Shown: positions 41,501 to 54,100 of the stretch, one piece after another
Layout: each line of letters opens with the position of its first letter
How positions within the stretch are numbered: position 1 is the stretch's first letter
Assembly (NCBI GenBank): GCA_963853835.1
Contig: OY970834.1
Location: 34,813,257-34,877,256, forward strand
DNA length: 64,000 bases
Reading direction: 5' to 3'
From: Calendula officinalis
Taxonomy: Eukaryota > Streptophyta > Magnoliopsida > Asterales > Asteraceae
Position numbers and translations under genes: made by a program
The notes under the pieces: generated by a model
Told to the model about the DNA's origin: nothing
Seen by the model: the letters and a program-made list of their open reading frames with translations, nothing else
Database searches by the model: none

Positions 41501-43363
41501 CTTTAAATTCTATTGTTGGTATTTCTAATCCTAGAACCATGAAATTGGAGGGAAGAACTAAGGAACAAAGAGGAGTTGTGCTCATTGAGAGGGGAGCAAC
41601 TGACAAATTTTTTTCCAAACTAGTGATTGATAATTTGATCCAAGGGATGAGATGTTGGATGATATTGTGTTGCAATTTCTTAATTGCCACCTTGAGGACA
41701 AGGTGGAAGTTTTACGGGGGGTATTGATACACTTTCCTCTTATCGGATATGATTTACATATATACGATTTACATATGGTAGAAGAAAGAAGGGGAGTATG
41801 GGTATTTGACAGGGGAAGTCGGTTAGGGTTAGTATAAATAAGTTGTTTGAGCAAATAAGAGGGAGGCTTGAATTCAGTTAGGTTTACACTAGTTGTTAGC
41901 TTTCTCTCTAGTCATTAGTCAATAGCTGTAATATTCTTTTCCTGTAATTCCATTTTCAATTCAAATACACAGTTCAATCGTTTGGTTTTATCAGAATTGT
42001 GTAAGATACAATTGGATTGTATCAGACACAAATAAGCTTGTTATACTATAATCTAAATCTTTGACAATAACGTTAAGATATGTCTAATAAGAAACCAAGA
42101 GAATGTTTGTGATCGGGGTTCAAGTCTTATTGTGATCTTAGTTGGTATTTATGAGTAAATTAGTATTTGTCATTAAAAAAAACCCAAAATATATTTTAAT
42201 ACTCTGAACTTGGTTGATTAGGTCCTCATAATTGCCTTGAACTATTAAAGGTGAAACATCATAATCTGAACTTGGAAAAATAGTTAATTTAGTATCCTAA
42301 AACACTAATTTGGTTTTGAACTCTTGTGCCATTTGGTTATAATTCAATATATTGAGATGAACTTATATTTTTTAATTTGTTAAAAATTATAAGAGAAGTA
42401 AATCATGTAACAAAACACGATCAAATGAATAAGTTAGATATTAAATCGACCATTTATGCAAGTTCAAGTATCATGCTACACTTTTAATATTGTAGTAAAG
42501 AACACCGTCAACGAAATTCATTTTGGCCAAACAATATTAAGAAACAATAGAAAAAATTGTGCCACAGTAACATACAATATTAAATCATGAAATAGATAAA
42601 AGAGTAAATTATGCAAATGGTCATTTAGGTTTGTATCATATTACAACTTTGGTCCTTTAGTTTCAAAAATGATATTGATAGTCCTTATTTTTGAAACTTG
42701 TTGCGTCCGTAGTCTTTTAAGCCAAATGGTATTAAATTTTTCTGTTAAGTTCCCTTATGTGCATTATTCCCTTATGTGCAATACACATAAGGGTATTTTC
42801 GTCTTTCCGCTTCTATTTTTGTAAAAAATTAAAACCTAGCCTATGTACAACTTTTTGTCGCAAATGCACATAAGGGAAAAGACGAAAATATCCTCATGTG
42901 CATTGCATATAAGGGAACTTAACAGAAAATTTTAACACCATTTGGCCTAAAGGACTACGGGTGCAACAAGTTTTAAAAATAAGGACTATCGGTGTTATTT
43001 TTGAAACTAAAGGATCAAAATTATAATATGGTACAAACCTAAAGAATAATTTACTCTAGATAAAAAGTTGAACAAAAGGAGCGCATCTTACCATTCCGAA
43101 CAAAAATATCATGAAAACAGCTGCTATAATGGAAATCCCGGCACCGGATAGTGATGCCTCTGTCAAATCTCTTGGGGTTTTCCTGGAAAAATGGTTCAAA
43201 TAATCAAGCAGAATATCATAGCTAAATAAAAATTCTTTGAAAGACCAACGAAAGGCGAAAATCCATAGAAATTCTTTCTCCAAATTGAAGTTTAATCTTT
43301 GAGACTTAATGGGAATAACTACCTGAAAAAATCTATAGATTTTAACTTCGCTGCAGAAACCAT
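38590..43363 (-). CDS. PDIL5-4: Protein disulfide isomerase-like 5-4 (thioredoxin plus ERGIC-type domains)
   Basis: Fourteen coding exons join in frame to 476 residues: 43323-43363, 43092-43182, 41098-41192, 40951-41008, 40422-40606, 40277-40334, 39969-40084, 39825-39881, 39686-39752, 39469-39603, 39156-39377, 38941-39090, 38789-38866, 38590-38667. The N-terminus MVSAAKLKSIDFFRKTPRDL is followed by a membrane helix (ISIIAAVFMIFLFGM). An ERGIC-N-like part comes next (CEFASVDVSDVLGT), then the thioredoxin domain with APWCRWS, a CxxS active site, then an ERGIC/COPII-coat-associated part and a second membrane helix (LCAIIGGVFTVAGIV). It ends KKVELGKTY. The family acts in the early secretory pathway. 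The CxxS site suggests isomerase or chaperone activity and not net oxidation. The length and order match plant PDIL5-3/5-4; 5-4 is preferred from the motifs. Confidence 0.93.
41326..42025 (+). mobile_element. Internally deleted Ty3/gypsy fragment in PDIL5-4 intron 2
   Basis: It lies antisense to the host gene. 41336-41640 encodes a gag end (CLKCDEKSVPG) and protease-like residues (NSIVGISNPRTMKL, then VVLIERGATDKFFSKLV, where the family has an Asp in place of Arg in the catalytic triplet). 41641-41730 jumps directly to a chromodomain-type C-terminus (FLNCHLEDKVEVLRGV). All RT, RNase H and integrase sequence between them is missing. 41730-42025 looks like the 3' LTR, with the promoter-like TATAAATA at 41833-41840. 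No second LTR was found. Confidence 0.7.
42602..43056. mobile_element. Mutator-like MITE with long inverted repeats
   Basis: 455 bp flanked by the exact 9 bp duplication TAGATAAAA (42593-42601, 43057-43065), the Mutator signature. Its two arms are about 200 bp inverted repeats (GAGTAAATTAT at the tips), so it can fold into a near-complete hairpin. It sits in intron 2 of PDIL5-4, about 35 bp from exon 2. Confidence 0.88.
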
Positions 43364-44048
43364 GGTTGGAAGATAGATCTCGGAAGTAAAATCTAATAAA
43401 TTTAAATTGAATTTGGGTGTTATGTTCCCCAATGCAGGAAACCCTTTGTTCTAAAATTGATTTGGGTTTCTTGTCTTGGAAATGGAAGAAAAAACCTACT
43501 GCATTTACAGTTAATTTTAATGATTTATCTGATTACGCCTAAATTCAGGGGTCTTCCTTAAATAATGTTAAGCCGGCCAAAGTTGAGGCTGATATTGAAT
43601 TTTGTTCATATATATGGGGGATAGGATGGATTCCATCCGAGCTATTTGGATGGACAAAGAAAATAGAATTGAAGAATTATTCTTATCAATTTATTTCTCA
43701 TTTGAAATTAACAAACTCCATAGTCTCACTAGTTACTAACCAAGGGTTTAAGCATAAACTCCGTTGGGGTTATGGATGTTACCGGTCCACAAAACTACTC
43801 CTATGGGGTGATCATTTTTCATCAAGTCACTCTCGACACTTCAGCCACATATCAAAATTTTCTCTCCTGATTAACACACATCACCAAACTTCGACCAAAT
43901 CCACATAATGGGCGACCGAACCCGTGACCATTTTTTTTTTTTTGAAAAAATTTCAGTTTTCTTAATATATATAAGAGTTTTTCTAACATGTGCCCCTAAA
44001 GCACATGATAGAGTCATTTAATGATGTTCAACTATTCCAAAAATGACG
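43364..44048. other. Upstream region of PDIL5-4
   Basis: The first 150 bp should hold the 5' UTR. ORF-like stretches at 43669-43908 have no recognisable domain. Nothing else is supported. Confidence 0.5.
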
Positions 44049-44314
44049 TACTACCTCCGTCCCTTAATAAAGTTCTCATTTCTCCTAACATGTTTGTCCC
44101 AAAATAAAGTTCTCATTTCTCAAATTATAGGGACTCACTCAATAAAATAATATTATTACCATATATCACACCACTAACTATCTCCTAAAAACACTTTCTC
44201 TCTCCAAAAACCCTATATTTTAATCAAATTTATTATCAAGGACCTACCACTAACTATCTCTTAAAAACATGTGTCCAAGAATAATGAGAACTTTATTAAG
44301 GGACGGAGGGAGTA
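44049..44314. mobile_element. Stowaway-type MITE
   Basis: 266 bp including TA at both ends, from TACTACCTCCGTCCCTTAAT to GGGACGGAGGGAGTA. It is the same family as 35614-35880, in opposite orientation of its internal sequence. Confidence 0.85.
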
Positions 44315-45133
44315 ATATACATTGATGATGCTTAAGTTTTCTATTTTATTGTAATGTATTAAATGTGTTTTGTAATTTAATTAGAAAGTTTAATATCATT
44401 TAATGGCTCTATCGTATGCCTTAAGGGCACATGTTAGAAAAATCATATATATAAATCTAAGCCGTTTAAAAGATAATCTAGTGGATGGAATTCGAAATGA
44501 CATTACTGTAATTAAGGGGTCCCGATTTTGATGATTTTTTATACAAAAAGGGCACATTAGTAATCTTCCCATTACAATTTACGGTTTTTTATTTTTTTAA
44601 ATAAAAAAAGATAAAAAGGAAACATGGTTATCTAAAGCCGGCATCTCCTTAATTCCCATAATTACACCCCATTATCCAAATTTATATGGGTTTTTCAATA
44701 GAGAGTCTTCGATCGAGAACGAGATAAAATCTCCAAAATGGGGTTAAATTGGTAAGCCATTTTATCACAAAACACATCAAGATTGCTTTGATATTAGAAC
44801 CTTTAAGATGTCACATGTCCTCTTATTAGACACCAGCTTTGCCACGTGGCATAATGTTATTTGCCCTCTCATTTTATTTCCCGCCTAAAGTGCAAACATG
44901 GTTTCTTCTAGCATTGTTGACTCCACATCTTTAAATGAAATTTAAAACAGAATATTTTTCCTTATAGGATTAAATATTAGAATTAATGGAAACTGCACAT
45001 GTTTGACCCGTGCTTAGAAATGTGTTGTTTCAAACTGAACCTATTTTGACCCATTACCAACCTGCCCAAATAGCATATAAAATGCACTTTCTCTAACATC
45101 TTTGTTTTAAAATTAGCGCAACGATCAACAAAC
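44315..45133. other. Gene-free stretch with a possible promoter
   Basis: AT-rich DNA. A TATA-like TATAAAA at 45076-45082 lies about 50 bp before the ORF at 45134. No other feature is seen. Confidence 0.45.
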
Positions 45134-45430
45134 ATGGAAGTCAACCAATTACATGATTGGAGCATGCTTCTTGCTGCAATTACAACAATTTTTTTAGCGG
45201 CAGAGAAACAATGGATGATGCTTGAATGGAAAACCAAACGCCCTGACATGCTTCTGATTTGGATCTGTTTGGTTTTGGGAGAATTATTCAAGATGGTTTT
45301 GTTTTTTGTCAAAATGTTCCTATTAGATCATATGACTTCATATGAGGTTAATCAAACTGCAAACGGTAATGAATCATTTGCAGCCATTGTTTCTAATAAT
45401 GGAGTTATTAGTTTTAATAGTTCCATTTGA
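45134..45430 (+). CDS. Small unidentified membrane protein (possible first exon)
   Basis: 98 codons, start MEVNQLHDWSMLLAAITTIF. It contains two hydrophobic stretches (about residues 9-21 and 40-62) separated by EWKTKRPDML, so it could be a small membrane protein. I do not recognise the family. A TATA-like box lies 50 bp upstream. A donor at 45366 (AACG then GTAATG) and an acceptor before 45459 (TTATCAG) would extend the frame in phase through about 38 more codons to 45569, so the real gene may have two or more exons. The solo LTR at 45801 would then lie downstream. Without homologues this remains tentative. Confidence 0.45.
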   Translation: MEVNQLHDWSMLLAAITTIFLAAEKQWMMLEWKTKRPDMLLIWICLVLGELFKMVLFFVKMFLLDHMTSYEVNQTANGNESFAAIVSNNGVISFNSSI

Positions 45431-45800
45431 CATGAAAATGAGTTGGTGGTTTATCAGGTACAGCTAATGATTTTGACTCTTCAAAGATCGATCATCGGAC
45501 ATATAAACTTGAAGGACATAATAGCAATGGTGCATCCACTTTGAACCAGATTCAAAACAGGTACCATTGAATACAGTTGTTGCAATTCGTAAATGCGTTA
45601 TTGGATTTCAAGAAATTGTGAAAGCCTCTACCAAACCGTGATTCCACCCCTGTGTTGAACCAACATCTTGTTTAGGTATTAAAATGTAATTTTTTTTCCA
45701 TGCAGATATGTGATATGGTAGCAATAGCTACTCTCATAGTACCATAACTCAATAAACGCTCATTTTGACAAAATACAAGGTATTGTTTCCTAAAGTTTTG

Positions 45801-47505
45801 TGTAACACCTCAAATTTTATAACAAAAATATTTGGCAAAAATAAATCATTTTCATTAAATAGAAGAACTATTCCCAAAATATGGATTTACAAAAACCTTT
45901 AGTATGAAATCAGAGTATAAGTTTTGGTGTTACAAAATATATCAAAACCAAAGCTAAGTTTAAATCCAATCTAGTGTTCTTCTATTCTAGGCCCCGCATC
46001 TCTATCCATGCGTACCTAAGCCTTCGATCCCGAACCTGAGTACATAGCAAAACAAACAAGGAGTACGTGAGACAAGAAAGTCTCGTGAGATACATGGGTT
46101 TTCGACCCAATAATAATAAATATCATATAGTAAGTAAACACACAAGTATGCACCTTGTCCACCTATCTAGTCACCCTATTGTGACTCTATCAATCTTGCT
46201 TCCCTAGCAATCATATCTAGTTATCGGGTTGCCCCCGAACTAACTAGAACCACATTAACTTATTAACCGGGGATCCCCCACATTAATAAGCCTCAAGGTA
46301 AAGGTAAGAGGGAATCGCCCAATCTACCAATACATGCCTTGCTCGCCGGACTATCTCCAGTTAGCAAGACTACAATCATGGAATGGGCCGATGGGGATCC
46401 GCCCAAATGCTCCCCATTCCATATTCTCATGACCGGGGATCCCCCGCATCATCACATCATCTCACTTGCCATAACTCAGCAGTTATTCCAATCAAGCCTT
46501 AAGCTATCACATCTATCATCAAACATGTTAGTTAACCACTATCAATAGTGTCAAGCTAACTCAACACAATAAGTCTACACACATAATCAAATAAGCTAAA
46601 TGCAAGTAAATGGAACACATTTCTATAGCTATGTACTCAGTAAAGTCCACACGTACTCACCTTAATAATATGATGCTCCAACCGTGTTCTTGACACCCAA
46701 TCTCTTGCTTCACAATCAATCGACCTTCCAAGGCTTCACCAAAAGCCTAATATAACAATCACAAGTTGTTCAACATCACATTCTACTAATAATGTGTCCA
46801 TCTATCTCTAGATAACACTTACTAACACATTTCCCCCAATTATGGTGACTTACAAAACCCTAGGTTTAACCAACCCTTAAGATTCTTACAATCTTAACCA
46901 TACACTTGATTCCTTTGTTAAAATACCATATATTAAGTATATACAACCTTTATTTCACCATTAATCACCAACCCAAGAACTAGGGTTTCAAAGATCTTGA
47001 AGCTACAAAGATGAAAGAGTGAAGATATACCTTTAATCTTCAACTAGGAGTGAAATCTACCAAACTTTGATGAAGAAATCACCCAAGAACAGCCTTTATG
47101 CTCGAAAATCGCCAAGAGAGAAAACTAGGGTTTGTGTTTTGCATTTATGGCTGAAATCCCGAATTTAATGCCTGGTCGGAAGAGTTCGCGCCGCGAACCT
47201 GATGTTCACGCCGCGATCTATGCGTGCCGCGAACTATTCCCGATCGTGAGCTGGCCGTGAACTTGATCACCAAAAATCCCAACTCTCTGCCTCAAGTTCG
47301 CGAACGCGAACAATAGTTCGCCCCGCGATCTCCTTGGTGCAGCAGGGCTGCAACTTTCGACCTTTGTCTCTACTCGGTTTCGCTCATAACTTTCTCATAC
47401 GGTGTCCAAATGACACGAAACCAATTTCCACGTTCTTTAAACGATTTATTTTTATTTATCATATTTTTACATAATTTATTTATCTACAATTTTTGGGTCG
47501 TTACA
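45801..47505. mobile_element. Solo LTR of the TR-GAG family
   Basis: 1705 bp, TGTAACACCTC to GGGTCGTTACA, flanked by the exact duplication TTTTG (45796-45800, 47506-47510). It is shorter and more diverged than 49602-51906 and 55648-57925. It has one copy of the CGGGTTGCCCCCGAACTA unit that is amplified six-fold at 14.75-15.0 kb, and the TTCGCG/CGCGAA cluster at 47180-47330. Confidence 0.88.
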
Positions 47506-47510
47506 TTTTG

Positions 47511-48343
47511 TTTATAAATGTTTTAATTAACGTTTTTTACCCAATCATACCATTATACTCTCAACTTCTTTTTTAATTATCATATCATTCTTACACTCAG
47601 AAAGAGTTCTACACTTATTAAAAGTGCAGGTTATGCAAATTCTACAGTCACCTCACACCAACATTATGAAGGTTATAATTTGCTTTCATAACTCTAAAAT
47701 GATTGTGAAGTGTAATATAATATTAAAATGACACAAATCCATGTTTTCTTTATATGTAGCTGATTGAAATCTGTAAAATTACAAATTAGCCCTGTCATTG
47801 AACATGCTCTTCTTTTGTTTACTTTATTGTACATTAAAGCAGTTACACAATAAGTTAGTTAAATCTATACAACCATAGTAACCAGAAGTGTCACCTCAAT
47901 AATGTTATTGCAGATAGTTGCAACAATGGCTTTAGTGATAGATAAATTAGTGATAGATAATTGGTTTAGAATTAAAAGCTGGTTGTCGCTAGCGTTGTCT
48001 ATACTGTCATACTGGCTCACAAGCTCTTGATGTTGTTGCTATTTTATTTGTGATAATCTCCTCTCTGAATCTACAGAGCTCTCCATCGCTCGACGGAATC
48101 CTACAGTTAAACTATTCAGAAAAAAGCTTAATCTACATTTACAACTAGAAATTTACTATGAACTTCATACAATTGGTTACAACAAATGTCAACGATTAAC
48201 ACTTCTTTTGGGCCGTGATTATCACGGCCCTTTTAGCTGCCTAGTATTAATTAACTATATTACATTTTGCATCTTTAGCGAATAGTTCCGACTCCCTGCT
48301 TCAATTCTACTGACAGCTCATGCTTCAATTCATTTCCCAGCTC
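47511..48343. other. Gene-free stretch
   Basis: AT-rich DNA between the solo LTR and the Harbinger element. No gene or clean repeat was recognised. Confidence 0.45.
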
Positions 48344-48655
48344 TAAGAGCACACGGTATGGTGGCGAGCCCCCATGCTCGCCGGACGCCACATCGGCCTC
48401 GCCACCACACCGCCCGCCACGCCAAACCCCCTATCTCGCCATCCGTCCGACGAAACCAACGAGCCAATCACAGCTCGCCTCGTGTACTAGCCGTTGTAAC
48501 GGCTGAAAATTCGAAAAAATTAAAAAAAATTTAATATACCTTAAACCCTTATAAATACTACACCATTTTATACAACTTGTCACACAACTTCTCTCTACAT
48601 TTCTCATTCTAAACCTTTTCTTTCAACATTTTATCAACACATCCCTTCTTCCAAA

Positions 48656-49601
48656 ATGCGTCGAAATTTGATGGACACCGAAAGTTATTCGTCTGATATC
48701 GACGATGAGACAAATATAATTTTTCTTACTCAAGCTCATCGGTACATGCAACAACAACAAGCTCAAATATCACATTCCCGAGTGCCAATCTTTCGAGATC
48801 GTGCAGCTGCCGAGCAACGTTTATTGGATGACTACTTTGGTGAAAATCCGAAGTACCCTGAGTCGGTTTTTCGACGTCGATTTCGTATGAGCAGGATATT
48901 TTTAGAAATAGTTGAAGGTATTTCTAACTATTTTTAAAGTATGACCGGATTGTACAGGTCTAATGAGTTTTAGTGTTATTATGAAATGCACGTCCGCCAT
49001 TCGCCAATTGGCTTATGGCATAACACCTGACTCACTTGACGAATATTTACAAATTGGCAAGCATTGTGCACGTGATTGTTTAAATCATTTTACCAAGTGT
49101 ATTATAGATTTATATACTGGTGAGTATTTAAGGAAACCCAATATCCATGACGTTCAAAACTTATACACAAAACACGAGAACGCTCATGGGTTTCCTGGAA
49201 TGCTTGGTAGTATAGATTGTATGCATTGGGAGTGGATCAACTGTCCAAAAGCATGGCACGGCCAATATGGTAGAGGTGATAAAAAATACCCAACAATAAT
49301 ACTTGAAGCTGTGGCGTCGCAAGATTTGTGGATTTGACACGCATTTTTTGGGGTTGGGGGTGCCAATAACGACTTGACTGTGTTAAATAATTCACCCTTG
49401 TTTGATAACCTTCTTAACGATATTGCTCATGTAGTCCCTTTTGTTGTAAATAGAGTGACTTATCAGAATGGGTATTACCTAGCTGATGGTATTTACCCAC
49501 AGTGGGCAAGCTTTGTTAAATCATTTACAGTTGCACGAGATGAAAAACGTGCTTACTTCAAACGTTGACAGGAAGGTGCAAGAAAAGACATAGAACGTGC
49601 A
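48656..49601 (+). pseudogene. Harbinger transposase pseudogene, 5' part
   Basis: It encodes a DDE_Tnp_4/HARBI1-like nuclease. Visible: MRRNLMDTESYSSDIDDE, then FRRRFRMSRIFLEIVEGI, SAIRQLAYGITPDSLDEYL, FPGMLGSIDCMHWEW (first catalytic Asp), GGANNDLTVLNNSPLF (second Asp) and ARKDIERA (the region of the Glu). Stops or frame breaks lie at about 48937, 49335-49337 (TGA where the family has Trp) and 49566-49568. A TR-GAG element enters after 49601; the rest is at 57926-58242. Confidence 0.88.
49597..49601. repeat. Target-site duplication of the TR-GAG element
   Basis: GTGCA here and at 57926-57930 flanks 49602-57925 and shows that it is a single insertion in the Harbinger transposase. Confidence 0.9.
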
Positions 49602-51906
49602 TGTAACACCCGTATTTTTAAAACATCGTTTAAATCATTTAAAATACATTTTTCCCAATATCTGACATATTATCCAAAATACAGTTTAACAAAAACTTTA
49701 AAACTTATATCAGAGATTACAAAAATACGGTGTCACCGAGTATATCAAAACCATAGGCAACGAGATCTACCTACTAGCTCCCGAACTAAACATCTCTAGG
49801 CCACTTCTAGTGCAACCTTCTATCACTTCAAACCTGTAACTGAGTACATAGCCACAAAACAAACGTAGTACGTGAGACAAAATAGTCTCGTGAGATACAT
49901 GGGTTTTAGACCCCAATAATAGACATTTCATAATTATATAAACGTATATATGAACTACATAAATACCGTCTAGTCACTCTTTTGTGACTCTAGCTACTTT
50001 GCTTTCCTAGCAAACATATCTAGTACCTAGACATACAGGTACCAGAAACCCAATCATATCTAGTACATAAACATATATGTACTAGAAGCATCAACCTGTC
50101 TAATACATAAACATATATGGATTAGAACCTAGCATACCTAGTACCAAACATATGCGTACTAGAAGCACAACCATATCTAGTACATAAACATATATGTACT
50201 AGAAGCACCAACATGTCTGATACATAAACATATATGTATTAGAACCTAACATACCTAGTACCAAACATATGCGTACTAGAAGCACCCGTGTGCTTAGTGT
50301 ATAAACATATATACACTCGGTGTATAAACATATATACCACCGTCCAGTGACCGGGGGTCCCCCGCGTCACCACCATCTATCTCTTACCATAACCTAACAG
50401 TTATGACAGTCAAAGCCTTCGGCTATCACATCCAACATCAAACAAGTTAGTTATCTAATACTGACGACATATAATTAGTTCATCACAGTGTGAACGTACC
50501 TTATGGTCCCATGGACCCGATCATAAGCAACCACAGTTACTTCTACATCTATGAACCCTATAAGGTCCATGCTTACTTTATACATAAGATACATTTCTTA
50601 TCTATCGATAACATAATACTTTTATCTCTTCCTTGACTATAATAGACAATTATTACTAGTCACATCATATTCTTTCTCATATATATTCGTTCTTTACTTT
50701 TATTAGTATATCTTACCAATAGGTACTCATTACTATAAAATCATTCCCAATTGCTTTACTAATAAATATTTATTAATAAAGGCTCCGTATACATTCTCTT
50801 AATCAATTATTTCATTATTGTTGTTCATTAACATAGATTCCATAACTACTTGGATCTATCATAATTTACTTCAAATTCATCAATCATACTAGACACATTC
50901 TAGTATCACATTCTACATACTTTCATACATTTTCAACTACTATCTTTATCAAAATATTTGTTAATAAAGACTGATACAATATCATATGTACTTTCAAAAT
51001 TAATTGCTATGTACCCAGTTTAAAAGTCTCATGTACTCACCTTAGCAATAAAGTGCTCCAACCGTATTCTTTCCGCCGGTTTCCTTGTTCCAACAATTCG
51101 GTCAACCGTCCAAGACCTCACCAAATGCCTAATGCAATAATCACAAGATTATCAACATCACATTCTACCACCAATGTGTCCATTTATCTCTAGATAACAC
51201 TTATAAACTCATTTCCCCCAATTATGGTGATTTACCAAACCCTAGGTTAAACCAACCCTTAAGATTCTTACAAATCATAATCATACACTTGTTTCCTTTG
51301 TTAATATACCATCTATCAAGTGTATACAACATTTATTCACCAAAAACCATAACCCCCAATAACTAGGGTTTCAAACCCAACCATCCAAATACATAGATCT
51401 TAAGCTACAAAGATCAAAGAGTGAAGATATACCTTTAATCTTCAACTAGGAGTGAAATCTATCAAAGATTTGAGAAGAAATCAACCAAGATCTGCACTAG
51501 AGCTCCAAAAATCGCCAAAGAGGTTTCTAGGGTTTGAAAATGGCACAAATGGCTGAAAACCCGATTTTAATGCTGCCAGACAAAAGATCACGACGCGACC
51601 ATAGTTCGCGTCGCGAACTCTGCGACTCCCCATAGTTCACGATCGCTAACACATCGCTAACTACTTCGCGCTCGTTGGCCAAACTCCCTGGAGCTAGTTC
51701 CCGATCGCGAACCTAGGTTCGCGTCGCGAACTCCTGATAAATGCAGGGCTGCACTTTTTCATCTTCGTCTCGACCCGGTTTCGCCCATAACTTTCTCATA
51801 CGGTGTCCAAACGACACGAAACCAATTCCTACGTTTTTTAAACGATTTATCCTTATTTATCATATTTTTATTCAATTTATTTATTTACAAATTTCGGGTC
51901 GTTACA
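49602..51906 (-). repeat. 3' LTR of the TR-GAG element
   Basis: 2305 bp. It contains an extra 28 bp near its start compared with 55648-57925. It has no ORF of note. Near 51600-51735 it has repeated TTCGCGTCGCGAACT palindromes. Confidence 0.9.
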
Positions 51907-51920
51907 ACTATCTACCCCTT
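51907..51920 (-). other. Polypurine tract of the TR-GAG element
   Basis: On the minus strand AAGGGGTAGATAGT ends directly at the 3' LTR, the usual place of a polypurine tract. Confidence 0.65.
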
Positions 51921-54100
51921 AAAAGGATTCCGTCCTCGGAATCGCTAAGAATTTCAACCCCCATCCGACCGAGCATTCCGCTCTCATTCACTTGTGGTCA
52001 TTACCATCAAACTTTCCTCATCCCCGTTCCATTAACATTACGTATCCCAACGTTCACTTAACTCCGTTAAGTCCGAACGGTCAAGACCCATTTTAAAACT
52101 CATAATACTCAAACTGGTCAAAATTTCACAATTTGACTATAACACCGTCATTTTCTCGACCAATCCTTTCATTCTCATAACAATGGTATGACACAATCAT
52201 ACTATTAATTAGTTGATTAAAACGAATGTCAAACTCTAGCCTTGACCAAACTGATATATCCCGACATTGGTATATCCCCATATTGTCTACCCTTTGACTT
52301 AAGCACAAAGTCAACTATACCTTAACATTTTCCCTTCTCGTTAAAGGTTTCATAAATCCTCCTTTCTTTTACAATTTACCTTTAATTTATGATTCAATTA
52401 CAGTCTTACACTCGATTCCCAATTTCAACATTGAAATCACCCCAAACAGGTCAAGTCGTATAAACCGACTACAATTCAATCAACCATCTCATCAACTTTT
52501 TCACAAACACATAATCGACACATTATGCTATCACTATTCATTAGTAACTCGAAACGAGAGTCAAAGTCCATCTTAGACCAATTCAACCAATCACGGGTTG
52601 CCTAACGTTGACTCTTACATAAAGTCAACCATACCTTTATCCAATTAGCAAATTTCCGTACACACGGCGTATCGTTACCAACCCATCACTCTCAGTTCTA
52701 TCCATTATTACTTTCTCAACAATCGTCCCCGTTAATTCAAGGGTCACACCTTAACATAAGGTCACAATAACATTTACCGTTTCTTGACCTTCACTTGGTC
52801 ACTCATACCATCACTTAGTATTCTTTCAACCATCTTTGTATCACATTGATCAACTTAAATTATCGGTACTAGGCCCTCTACCGTAATACATCCCACACCC
52901 TTATACGGTGTACCATGACTTGGTTACCACATGGTAATTTGCTCACTAGGAGTTTCTCTTTCCTTCTATTCTATAAATCGTAGGCATCCCCTACATTTAC
53001 ATTTCCCTTACCTTTACATGACCTAAATGCAACCCGCATTTCAAGCCAAATTCTCATTTACCATAACATAATGGCAATACTCATTAACCACATGGTTCTA
53101 CATTCATCATATAAACACATAAACATATATACACATATAGATATACACACGTATATCACGCCAATTCCATCTAACTACCTCCATTGTGCACATATACAAA
53201 CATATGTATATGTCACCAATACCATCATTACATCTCTATTGTGCACATATACAAACATATGTATATATCGCACCAATATCAAATAAACATCATCATCATG
53301 CACATATACAAACATATGTATATGTCACGCCAATATCTTACAAACATCATCAAATCATTTATCGTGCATTCTAGCACCTCTCCCACAAGACGCCTTATTG
53401 TTTTTCCTTCCCATTCGTATGTCTCCCATATGACATATTACTTAGCACAATTCATATGACATAACATTATCTTTTCACAATTTTATGCCTTCTAAGGTCA
53501 TCATATGATGCACATGCATCGTACCCCGCGGGTAACTAATAACATTCTCTATTCGTTATTTACCATTCCACTTACACATTAACCGTCATTAATCGGTTCA
53601 TCTCTTTATTACCATATTTCCAAATCTTTTGTCGCTACCGAAGTAACTATCACTCAATTCTATTAACCATAATTTCACCGGTCATCCCGGTCATCTTTGA
53701 GTCAACCAACCGACTCCGGTCTATGATTCTAAAAAAATACGAATTCATTCAACCCGGAAGATTATTCCCACGATGACTATTCACGTCATACAACTCATCT
53801 ACTAATTCCCGTAAGCACCAAATCGGGCAACAATCTAACAATATGGCTATACTCACACAACATACTGGCTTGGTGCATAATCATCCAATCCATCTCAATG
53901 GTCCTACCAAATGCCACTACTCTCCTCGACAATTATTCAACCTTGCTAATTCAAATCTTTCAAGTAAATAAATTAACAATAAAATTCATAACATTCAAAA
54001 TATGTTTTTAACCAAAGCATTCGGAAGGATTACAATAATACCCAAAACTAAAATCTTAGGGAAACAAATGGCACACCGGCCTAATCATCCAATGCTACAA
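51921..54100 (-). other. Non-coding internal region of the TR-GAG element
   Basis: About 2.2 kb between gag and the 3' LTR without recognisable pol domains on either strand. Short ORFs at 52126-52314 and 53071-53459 come from simple repeats or have no domain. It may be the remnant of pol, but no RT or integrase motif could be read. Confidence 0.6.
53100..53335. repeat. ACATATACAAACATATGTAT-type repeats
   Basis: CACATATACAAACATATGTA occurs at about 53189, 53242 and 53301, with TATGTC or TATATCGC following. The units are inverted repeats around CATATG. They lie in the non-coding internal region of the TR-GAG element. Confidence 0.7.

Noticed and set aside
43669..43908. 79-codon plus-strand ORF upstream of PDIL5-4
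   Set aside because: No domain, no promoter-like signal and no splice extension that would give a known protein.
53071..53459. Overlapping plus-strand ORFs rich in Ile, Tyr and His
   Set aside because: They are translations of the ACATATACAAACATATG repeats in the TR-GAG non-coding region.
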